From: Actinoplanes lutulentus
GTDB lineage: Bacteria > Actinomycetota > Actinomycetes > Mycobacteriales > Micromonosporaceae
DNA length: 64,000 nucleotides
Assembly: GCF_003259845.1 (NCBI RefSeq)
Contig: NZ_QLMJ01000015.1
Location: 62,001-126,000, forward strand
Direction of reading: 5' to 3'
The notes below the pieces were generated by a model that had not been told where the DNA came from, made no database searches, and was given only the letters and a program-made list of their open reading frames with translations. The translations under genes and the position numbers were made by a program. The stretch's first letter is position 1. The number at the start of each line of letters is the position of its first letter. Of this stretch, positions 26,973 through 33,751 are shown in pieces.

Positions 26973-27809
26973 ATGAGCATCGTGGAAGCGGTGATCCTCG
27001 GCGCGGTCGAGGGCGTCACCGAGTTCCTTCCGGTGTCCAGCACGGGTCATTTGACGATCCTGGAGAAACTGTTCGGGCACACGATCGACGACCCGGACAT
27101 CACCGCCTTCACCGTGATCATCCAGTCCGGTGCGGTGCTCGCGACCATCCTGTTCCTGCGCAAGGACATCGCCCGGGTGGTCCCGGCGTTCTTCCGCGGC
27201 TTGTTCAGCAAGGAACAGCGCGACCACCAGGACTTCCGCTTCGGATGGGCGGTCCTGCTGGGCTCGATCCCGATCGTGATCGCCGCGCTGCTGTTCAAGG
27301 ACGCGATCGAGACGACACTGCGCAGTCTCTGGTTCGTCGCCGGCGCGCTGATCCTGTGGAGCGGTGTGATGGCGTTCGCCGACCACGCCGCCACCCAGGT
27401 CCGCAACGAGAAAGACGTGACCTGGAAAGACACGCTGATCATCGGCGTCGTGCAGTGCATGGCGCTGATCCCGGGCATCTCCCGCTCCGGCGCGACGATG
27501 TCCGCCGGCCTGCTGCGTGACCTCGACCGGGTGACCGTCACGAAACTGTCGTTCTTCCTGTCGATCCCCGCGCTGACCGGCGCCTCGATCCTGCAGGGCG
27601 TCAGCGAAGCCGACCGGATCTCCAGCGGCGTCGGCTGGACGAACACGATCGTCGCCACCGTGGTCAGCTTCGTCGTCGCGTACCTCTCGGTGACCTGGCT
27701 GCTGAAGTTCATCTCCAAGCACTCCTACAGCATCTTCATCTTCTACCGGCTGGCACTCGGCTCCCTGCTGTTGCTGCTGCTGGTGACGGGCACGATCACC
27801 GCGAAGTGA
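26973..27809 (+). CDS. uppP: Undecaprenyl-diphosphatase
   Basis: A 278-residue membrane enzyme that dephosphorylates undecaprenyl pyrophosphate to recycle the lipid carrier of peptidoglycan synthesis. Diagnostic motifs are EGVTEFLPVSSTGHL (residues 13-27) and IPGISRSGATM (about 168). Eight or so membrane segments. The ATG at 26973 is chosen because MSIVEAVILGAVEG is the usual family N-terminus. A TATGCT -10-like element lies at 26935-26940. It overlaps the DUF3626 gene by 4 bp (GTGA). Confidence 0.95.
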   Translation: MSIVEAVILGAVEGVTEFLPVSSTGHLTILEKLFGHTIDDPDITAFTVIIQSGAVLATILFLRKDIARVVPAFFRGLFSKEQRDHQDFRFGWAVLLGSIPIVIAALLFKDAIETTLRSLWFVAGALILWSGVMAFADHAATQVRNEKDVTWKDTLIIGVVQCMALIPGISRSGATMSAGLLRDLDRVTVTKLSFFLSIPALTGASILQGVSEADRISSGVGWTNTIVATVVSFVVAYLSVTWLLKFISKHSYSIFIFYRLALGSLLLLLLVTGTITAK

Positions 27810-28765
27810 GCACGCCGAACAGTGATGACCGGGCCGATGCCCGGTCATTGCTGTCTCTGGCCGCCGTCCGGGCTTTGGCCCACGTCCGCGCCGCCGGGCT
27901 GCCCGGCACCGCCCCGCAGGCTCCGATCACCGTGAACTTCCACCCCGACCGGCTGCTCGCCGACGGCCGCCCGGTCTCCGCACATCTCGCCGCCGAGGGC
28001 GTCTACCGCAGCCAGTTCGAAACCCGGATCTCCAGCGGCGCCCTTCTCGCGTACCCCGGGGGAGACCGCGACCGGTGGGAGCACCACATGTTCGCCGGCG
28101 CCTACACCGGCGTCACCGGCCGCCCGATCTACGGCGCCCTCAACCTCGCCGGGCACCCCGACGGCGCCGCACCCCGCTTCGGCAGCTGCCACCTCGTGCT
28201 GCGGCCCAGCGTGGCGGACCGGGCGACGTTCTGCCACGGCGACAGCCACCTGCAACCCACCGCTGTCGGCACCGCCGACCGCTTCGGCGCGATCCGGCAG
28301 GCCCTGCTCGACCAGGTCGCCACCACCGGCGCCGCCCTCGGCGTCACCGCACACTCCCCGCAGTCCTGGCAGGCCGGCCTCGCCACCGCGAAACACCACC
28401 CGGGACGCACCCTCGACGACTACGTCGAAGCCCAACTGCACGGCGGACTCACCCTGCGCGACCACGTCACCGCCGTCGTCGCCGACCCTTCCTTCATCGG
28501 TACGCCCACCGAAGCCGACCTGCGAACCCTGGGCATCCCACTGCACTGGCACACCGGCTTCGCACTACCGGCCGACGCATTCCCCGCCGACCTGCGCGGC
28601 CCGGCCGTCCCACCGCTGGCCCGCGACATCGCCGCACGATTCGGCAGTCCCGTCCTTGACGCCGAGGTGATCGGCCGCGCAGCCCGCGCCGGCGACGACC
28701 CCCAGCTGATCAAATACTTATGGCACCTCCTGGTCCTGCTCGGCCGGCCACACACCGGGCGCTGA
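27806..28765 (+). CDS. DUF3626 domain protein
   Basis: A 319-residue protein. The core ITVNFHPDRLLADGRPV, VYRSQFETRISSGAL and GGDRDRWEHHMFAGAY, then CHLVLRPSVADRATFCHGDSH, matches DUF3626. Histidines and acidic residues are conserved in a way that suggests metal or nucleotide chemistry, but no function is known. It is coupled to uppP by a GTGA overlap. Its 3' end overlaps the convergent hydrolase by 48 bp. Confidence 0.8.
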   Translation: MSTPNSDDRADARSLLSLAAVRALAHVRAAGLPGTAPQAPITVNFHPDRLLADGRPVSAHLAAEGVYRSQFETRISSGALLAYPGGDRDRWEHHMFAGAYTGVTGRPIYGALNLAGHPDGAAPRFGSCHLVLRPSVADRATFCHGDSHLQPTAVGTADRFGAIRQALLDQVATTGAALGVTAHSPQSWQAGLATAKHHPGRTLDDYVEAQLHGGLTLRDHVTAVVADPSFIGTPTEADLRTLGIPLHWHTGFALPADAFPADLRGPAVPPLARDIAARFGSPVLDAEVIGRAARAGDDPQLIKYLWHLLVLLGRPHTGR

Positions 28766-29284
28766 CGCCCCGGCGGGCAGCCCTGCACCCCGCACCAACG
28801 CCTCCACCAGCCGCTCACCGGCCGGCCACGGCCCGAACCCGGTCTTGGAATCCAGATGCCCGACCGGGCCGGCGTCCCACACCTCGGCACCCCAGCCGGC
28901 CGCAAGTGCCGCCGCCTGCGCGAACGTGGCATGCGGATCATCACGACTCGCCACCACCACCGACCGGAACGGCAACCGCTCCCGCGGCATCCAATCCTCA
29001 ACCCACGGCGGCGTGACCAGCAACGCCGCCCGCACCGGCCCGGTATGCCGCCGCGCCCAGAACCCCACCGTCGCGCAACCCGCACTGTGCGCCACCAGCA
29101 CCGCCGGCCCGTCACCGGCCGACAGCACCGCCTGCAGATCCGCGACCCGATCCTCCGGCTCGAACGGCGGCCCCGGCGGCTCGGGCGCCCACTGAAAGCC
29201 GGCCCGTTCCCGCGCCCACTGCCACGACCAGTGCTCCGGCAACGCCACCCCGCGCCCCGGCACCAGCAGCCGCCGCACGCTCAC
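28718..29284 (-). CDS. RBBP9/YdeN-type alpha/beta hydrolase
   Basis: About 188 residues. The motifs are RRLLVPGRG, a nucleophile elbow VAHSAGCAT (a HSxG variant), SRDDPHATF with the catalytic acid, and a C-terminal VGHLDSKTGFGPWP with the catalytic His. This pattern defines the RBBP9/YdeN serine hydrolases. GTG 29284 overlaps the previous stop (GTGA) and is preferred over ATG 29296. Substrate unknown. Confidence 0.88.
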   Translation of the reverse strand: MSVRRLLVPGRGVALPEHWSWQWARERAGFQWAPEPPGPPFEPEDRVADLQAVLSAGDGPAVLVAHSAGCATVGFWARRHTGPVRAALLVTPPWVEDWMPRERLPFRSVVVASRDDPHATFAQAAALAAGWGAEVWDAGPVGHLDSKTGFGPWPAGERLVEALVRGAGLPAGASAPGVWPAEQDQEVP

Positions 29285-29700
29285 CAGTCCCGCCACTGGT
29301 CGGTCAGCTCACCACGCTCCAGACCGCGCCCGGCCGTCAGCGCCTCGACGTCGACGCCCGCACCGGTGAGCACCCTGTCCAGATATTCCGCCAGGTCCTC
29401 ACGCTCGCCGGTCTCGATGTGCCCGTCGTCAGCGTCGTTGAGCCCCACCACAGCCCGCTCCACCGCCGCCCACACCTGCTCATCGGTGGGGGAGCCGCTG
29501 GTGGGGGAGCCGCCCCACCCGGCGACCTCCTGCTCATAGACCGCCAGCACCGCGTCGATCGCCGCGATGAAACCAGCCGGCCACAGCTGCGCGGCATACG
29601 CCTTGTCGGCCGCGAGCTCACCCGCCGCCACCCGCACCCGCTGCTGCTCGACACTGCGGCGCCACCGGGCGCTGGGACGTTCACTCAGATCCGCAACCAT
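29281..29700 (-). CDS. Hypothetical acidic protein
   Basis: A 139-residue soluble protein. A helical N-terminal half has a short GSPTSGSPT repeat. The C-terminal half, with LNDADDGHIETGEREDLAEYLD, then VDVEALTAGRG, looks conserved and ordered. I do not recognise a family. It is coupled by a 4-bp overlap to the hydrolase downstream. Confidence 0.65.
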   Translation of the reverse strand: MVADLSERPSARWRRSVEQQRVRVAAGELAADKAYAAQLWPAGFIAAIDAVLAVYEQEVAGWGGSPTSGSPTDEQVWAAVERAVVGLNDADDGHIETGEREDLAEYLDRVLTGAGVDVEALTAGRGLERGELTDQWRDW

Positions 29701-29765
29701 GACGCCAACCTAGACGGACCCCCCGACAGTTCCGGACCCGTACAACGAGGCACGTCAATGACAGA

Positions 29766-30131
29766 ATGATCAGCATGGGGGACGAGACACACGAACCATG
29801 GGAGCGCGCCAAGATCCGCACCGACGGGGCCGTGCTGGTCGCGCTCGCCTGGTGCATCGTGGTCACCGCCGTCGTCCTGATCGTCGAGTCCGAGATCCTC
29901 ACCGGCGGACGTGACTGCGCCGAACAGTCCTGGTGCCTCACCTCCGAGTCGATGCTGACCATCGGCCTGATCGCCGGCGCGCCACTCTGGCTCGGCTACA
30001 TGCTCGTCTCCTGGCTGATCACCATCGGGATGGCCCGGATCGTACCGTCGGCGTTCCTGGCCGGAACCTTCTCCGCGGCCCTGGCCGCGCCCTTGATCTT
30101 CCTGGCGATGAACGCGGCGTTCGGCAGCTGA
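29766..30131 (+). CDS. Small three-segment membrane protein
   Basis: A 121-residue protein (ATG 29775 is an alternative start) with membrane segments around residues 23-43, 64-86 and 92-118. A short outside loop carries two cysteines (GRDCAEQSWCL) that may pair. Not recognised. No partner gene is coupled. Confidence 0.6.
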   Translation: MISMGDETHEPWERAKIRTDGAVLVALAWCIVVTAVVLIVESEILTGGRDCAEQSWCLTSESMLTIGLIAGAPLWLGYMLVSWLITIGMARIVPSAFLAGTFSAALAAPLIFLAMNAAFGS

Positions 30132-30222
30132 CAGGACACCAAAACGCCACGATCCGCATGCGACAAAGCCTGCCGCGCGAACCGTGGCGCCGTGGGAAAC
30201 CTAGATCCAGACCCGACTCTTG

Positions 30223-30375
30223 TCAGTCGTCGTCCCCACCATCGTCGTCATCGTCATCATCATCGCCGTCCCCACCACCCGGACACCCGGTCAGCGTCAA
30301 CAACCCCGCGACCGCACCCGCCACAAACAGGGACCGACGACCCAGACCCAGCAAACGCTCCTCAGGTTCGTCCAT
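30223..30375 (-). CDS. 50-residue lipoprotein with poly-Asp tail
   Basis: Starts MDEPEERLLGLGRRSLFVAG. The RR pair and hydrophobic stretch end in lipobox LTGC, so the mature part would be only about 17 residues, nearly all Gly and Asp (DDDDDDDD). A short lipid-anchored acidic peptide of this kind could bind cations; that is speculation. It has an ordinary-looking start and a clean stop. It is just downstream of the recombinase gene on the same strand (39 bp), perhaps co-transcribed. Confidence 0.55.
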   Translation of the reverse strand: MDEPEERLLGLGRRSLFVAGAVAGLLTLTGCPGGGDGDDDDDDDDGGDDD

Positions 30376-30413
30376 GCCCCGCATTCTCGCCTGATTTCCG
30401 CCCGCCGAACAGG

Positions 30414-31370
30414 TCAGGCCAGCTCCCGCAGCACACGATTCGTCCGATTGGCACGCACCGCCGCCCGCTGCTGGTCCGCCGTGACCTCGATATAGCTCTG
30501 CGACGTCGCCAACGACGCATGCCCCATCAACCGCATGATCTCCGACGCGTTCGCCCCGTCCTCCGCCAGCCGCGTCGCGAACGTGTGCCGCAACGCATGC
30601 AACTGCGCCCCACGCGGCACCCGATCCCCGATACCCGCACGCCGATAACACGACTGCACCAGATACTGCAGACCCCCGCGCTGCAACACCTCACCACGCC
30701 GATCCACCAGCAGCGCGGCGGTCGCCGCCGTCCGCCCGAACCGCACCCGCCGCGAATCCAGATAACGCCCCACCGCAGCGTCCAGACCGGAATCGATCGG
30801 CACCGACCGCGGCCGCCCACCCTTACCCGACACCTCGACCCGGCGCTCACCGTCACGCCCCGACACCGAACCGACACGCAACGCCAGCATCTCCGACAAC
30901 CGCAAACCCGCACACAAGGCCAGCGCCAGCACCAGGACGTCGCGCTCCGGCCACGGATCCCGCTGCCGCTCATCCGCCGTACTCACCGTGCGTAACAACA
31001 TCTCCGGCGTGTCCTCACCCCGCAGCGGTTTGGGGGAGAGGGCCACCTGCCGAGGCTTGTCCACCGCCGACATCGGATTACCGGCCACCACACCCTCAGT
31101 CACCAGGAACGTGAAGAACGCATTCCACGACGACCAGGCCCGGGAAACGGAAGCGGGGGCGCGGTCCGCCGCGAAACGCGCGAACGCCGAACGAAGGACG
31201 CGAGGGGAGAGGTCACTCACCGTGAGCGGCGCGGGCTCGGCCAGCTGCAACACCAGACCCAGATCACGACGGTACGCCGAAAGCGTGTGCACCGAAGGTT
31301 TCCGGGTGGCCCGCGCCGCCAGGAATTCGTCAACATGCGTACCGATTCCAGTGTCATGCATAAGGACCAT
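30414..31370 (-). CDS. Tyrosine recombinase (Xer/phage integrase family)
   Basis: A 318-residue recombinase with the full catalytic set: R157 (AGLRLSE), K183 (SGKGGRPR), H258 and R261 (LHALRHTFATRL), H284 (GHASLATS) and Y293 as nucleophile (QSYIEV). The N-terminal SAM-like core-binding domain fits Xer size, with no extra arm-binding domain. It lies about 440 bp from the dif site, and its own start codon is covered by a symmetric Xer-like site. It could be a dif-acting Xer protein, or the integrase of a dif-targeting element. ATG 31361 is an alternative start. Confidence 0.88.
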   Translation of the reverse strand: MVLMHDTGIGTHVDEFLAARATRKPSVHTLSAYRRDLGLVLQLAEPAPLTVSDLSPRVLRSAFARFAADRAPASVSRAWSSWNAFFTFLVTEGVVAGNPMSAVDKPRQVALSPKPLRGEDTPEMLLRTVSTADERQRDPWPERDVLVLALALCAGLRLSEMLALRVGSVSGRDGERRVEVSGKGGRPRSVPIDSGLDAAVGRYLDSRRVRFGRTAATAALLVDRRGEVLQRGGLQYLVQSCYRRAGIGDRVPRGAQLHALRHTFATRLAEDGANASEIMRLMGHASLATSQSYIEVTADQQRAAVRANRTNRVLRELA

Positions 31371-31377
31371 TATGCAT
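31356..31377. other. Symmetric Xer-like core site at the recombinase start
   Basis: ATGCATAA (31356-31363), a 6-nt spacer GGACCA, and TTATGCAT (31370-31377) form perfect 8-bp inverted arms. The CATAA-N6-TTATG geometry is that of dif, although the spacer differs from dif. It overlaps both possible start codons of the recombinase. It may be a recombination site, an operator, or both. Confidence 0.55.
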
Positions 31378-31783
31378 CATTTATCACCGTTTGCGCTGGT
31401 AGGCCAACTGTTGATCGCGACACGAGATGAATGATGTGCGGTGTTATCACCCGTTTCCGACGCCTCTGCAGCCCGGCATCGAGCCACCCAGCGCCGCCCT
31501 TGGAGTGCTCAAAGAGCCCCGCTCAGGCGGGGTAGGGAGGCGCTTCTGAGCCCCATCGGCAGGAGCCCCGGGCGGGGGCGCCTCGGCGGATCATGCCGGG
31601 GGCACGTGACCGATCCGGTTCAGCCGAGATTCCGCTGCGGCCGACGGTGTTCGCGCTGTTTCCGTGCCGCCGGGCCGGCCATCCGCCTTGTCTTGAGCCC
31701 GCGAATCGTCTCCGGCCGAGCTGTCGAGGAGGTGGGGCGAGAATCGGCGCGGAGCGCGGAAAACAGCCGTTCCGAACCCTTCT

Positions 31784-31799
31784 CAGGAGGGCCCTCCTG
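31784..31799. repeat. 16-bp perfect palindrome beside dif
   Basis: CAGGAGGGCCCTCCTG is fully self-complementary and ends 6 bp before dif. With no loop it is better suited to protein binding than to termination. Confidence 0.6.
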
Positions 31800-31805
31800 G
31801 AGCCA

Positions 31806-31833
31806 AGTTGACATAATATACATTATCGACCCA
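31806..31833 (-). other. dif: Chromosome dimer resolution site dif
   Basis: Read on the minus strand, an 11-bp XerC-type arm TGGGTCGATAA, a 6-bp centre TGTATA and an 11-bp XerD-type arm TTATGTCAACT. The centre is identical to E. coli dif and the XerD arm differs from E. coli (TTATGTTAAAT) at two positions. XerC/XerD recombine two such sites here to resolve chromosome dimers at the end of replication, with FtsK. Presence of dif implies a circular chromosome and places the replication terminus in this window. Confidence 0.92.
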
Positions 31834-32211
31834 GGAATTATAGGTACGGGGAGGGGTGCCGGACCGGCAGAACAGGCTTTGCCGCGCTGACGCCTGAATC
31901 GACAGTTTCGACCAGCACCGGGGCTCGGCGAGAACCGTCACAGCCACGATCGTGCGCATGGGTGTGCCGCCGTCTCAAGTGGGCGACCCATCCCCTCGCC
32001 AGCTGGGCTCGCCTCCGGCAGCCGGCACGCGACATGCGGCCAAAGCGTCAAACGCCGGCGACCTCTCCCCTGCCGTGACCCTCGCCCGACCGGTCGGTCA
32101 CGGTGAGTGACGACCTGGGAGGGTGAAACCGGGTGACATATGGCACCTGCACACCTGTAATGCCCCGTTCGAGGGCTGCCGACGACCCTCTCCGATGATT
32201 ACGGTGAGTAT

Positions 32212-32406
32212 GTGACAGACGACGGAATCGCTCTCAGGCAGCAGGCGCTCAACAGGATCGCGGAACAGTTGGGCGTGCCGGCTCCGGTCTGGACCGAGGA
32301 GGACGAGGCGCGGTTCACGGTGTGGACGCGTGCGGCCGACGCGGCCTGGGAGAAGATCCACGGCCGCCAGCGCAAACGCCGTACCCATCGGGTGACGGCG
32401 ATCTGA
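32212..32406 (+). CDS. Small charged hypothetical protein
   Basis: 64 residues from GTG: a helical, acidic/aromatic body (LRQQALNRIAEQLGV, VWTEEDEARFTVWTRAADAAW) with a strongly basic C-terminus (GRQRKRRTHR). Composition and the basic tail suggest a real nucleic-acid-associated peptide, but no family is recognised. It is the first gene right of dif. Confidence 0.5.
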   Translation: MTDDGIALRQQALNRIAEQLGVPAPVWTEEDEARFTVWTRAADAAWEKIHGRQRKRRTHRVTAI

Positions 32407-32533
32407 CGGAGCATTGTGTACGAACGGCATCGGGAGATCGGATCGGACGCGTCGCCGCTGAGGCGGATGTGCCGCGTTCCGGTGATCTTCTAACGTCTGG
32501 CGTGTCGCTGGATGAGCCGTGAAGGAGACCCGC

Positions 32534-33751
32534 GTGGTCGACATGTTCCAGGTGGGTTCGGCAGCGCAGGCGGCGGCATCGCTTTTCAACACTCACCGGC
32601 AGTTGAAGGCTGCCGCGGTGGCCCGTGCGGAGCAGCGTGCGTTCGCCTCCGGTGAGGCGGACCGCAGGTTCGAGCGGGACTTGGCGCTGGACGCGGTGCG
32701 GGCGGCGCGGCGTCATGAGGTGGCGGAGCTGGAGAGCCGGCTGCGGCGTAACAACGAGCTGGCGGCGATGAAGGCCCGGGTGGGGCTGGATACGTATCCA
32801 GTCGAGGAAGGTCCTGGGCATCTGCGGGAGAGCCTGCAGCTGATCTCGTCGGATCTGTCGGCCCTGCCGCTGGTGGTGTTGTTGCCGCGGGCGCATGGCA
32901 CTGCGGAGCCGCAGTGGAACGGGTTGCGGCACGCGATCATCGACGCGTTGCGCCGTCAGCTGGTCAGTGACGGTCTGGTGATTCTGCATGATGCGATGCG
33001 GACGTTGTCGTGGCCGCATGCGGGTCTGTACTGGAACGACCTGTACGGGATTCCGACGCTGATCGTGCAGACGACGTTTTTCCACGACAAGCTGGATATC
33101 GGTTTGGGTGGCTGTCATCTGCGGCCGGGGGCGGATGACGCGGCCGAGATGATTCGCAATGTCTACCGGCATCGGCTGGCCGCGCCGCGGTTCTGGACGC
33201 GTGAGGTGGTCACCGAGATGAACGCCGGTCTGCCGGCGAGTCATCAGCTGGAGGTGCCGGAGTCTGATGCGGATCGGGCCCGGGTGAACGTGGATGTGGC
33301 GGCGCGGGCGGTGGCCGCGGTGGTGACGGCTGCCGTCGACGCGTATTACCTGGGTAATCGGTTGCGGTATCGGGCTCGGTTCGATGACGCGGCGGCGCTG
33401 CTGGGTCCGGCCGCTCCGCGGGAGTTGCCGCTGGATTCGGGTGTCGCGCTGGATCAGGTCGCTGATCCGGCCTTCCATCTTCTGCAGACCGCGGCCCGGC
33501 TGGCTCGGCGTGGGGATCCGGCGGCGGCGATCGCTGCGGTACGGCGGTCGCTGGACGTTCTGGTGGATCCGGATCATGCGGTGCTGGATCTGCCGTATTC
33601 GGATCGGGAGCGGATCGTGGTGGCGCTGGCCGAGGCGGGCTCTGAGTACGGTGCGGAGTTCGCGGCGGTGCTGGCTGTCCTGCGTGCTGCCGATGAGGAT
33701 GCGCGGTTCGGTTCGGACATCACGGGTCTGGAGGCGTTGCGTGATGCCTGA
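32534..33751 (+). CDS. Unrecognised coiled-coil protein paired with a dynamin-like GTPase
   Basis: A 405-residue protein. GTG 32534 is chosen because AAGGAGA sits 5 nt upstream. Residues 10-80 are Ala/Arg/Glu-rich and probably a coiled coil (VARAEQRAFASGEADRRFER, ELESRLRRNNELAAMK). The middle is an alpha/beta domain with hydrophobic strands (LPLVVLLPRAHGTAEPQW, LIVQTTFFHDKLDIGLGG), and the end is helical. It has no P-loop. It shares an 8-bp overlap with the GTPase gene, so the two are produced together and probably interact. No function can be assigned. Confidence 0.75.
   Translation: MVDMFQVGSAAQAAASLFNTHRQLKAAAVARAEQRAFASGEADRRFERDLALDAVRAARRHEVAELESRLRRNNELAAMKARVGLDTYPVEEGPGHLRESLQLISSDLSALPLVVLLPRAHGTAEPQWNGLRHAIIDALRRQLVSDGLVILHDAMRTLSWPHAGLYWNDLYGIPTLIVQTTFFHDKLDIGLGGCHLRPGADDAAEMIRNVYRHRLAAPRFWTREVVTEMNAGLPASHQLEVPESDADRARVNVDVAARAVAAVVTAAVDAYYLGNRLRYRARFDDAAALLGPAAPRELPLDSGVALDQVADPAFHLLQTAARLARRGDPAAAIAAVRRSLDVLVDPDHAVLDLPYSDRERIVVALAEAGSEYGAEFAAVLAVLRAADEDARFGSDITGLEALRDA

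Larger units (their letters stand above)
31371..32211. other. Gene-free terminus region around dif
   Basis: About 840 bp without a supported gene. It holds the Xer-like palindrome, a hairpin CCCCGC-TCAG-GCGGGG (31517-31532), a 16-bp perfect palindrome (31784-31799) and dif. TTATCACC followed by G/C-rich sequence occurs at both 31381 and 31444. Open frames here, such as 31441-31890, run straight through dif and lack protein-like composition. Confidence 0.7.

Noticed and set aside
31530..31856. KOPS-like GGGNAGGG octamers near dif (GGGTAGGG at 31530, GGGGAGGG at 31849)
   Set aside because: One points toward dif and the other away from it, so they give no polarity. In G-rich DNA such octamers are expected by chance.
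31441..31890. A 149-codon + frame crossing dif
   Set aside because: Composition is not protein-like and it runs through the dif core, which has to remain a recombination site.
32098..33577. Minus-strand frames at 32098-32592 and 32315-33577
   Set aside because: They are antisense to the small charged gene and the coiled-coil gene and have shadow composition (Arg/Gln/His-rich).
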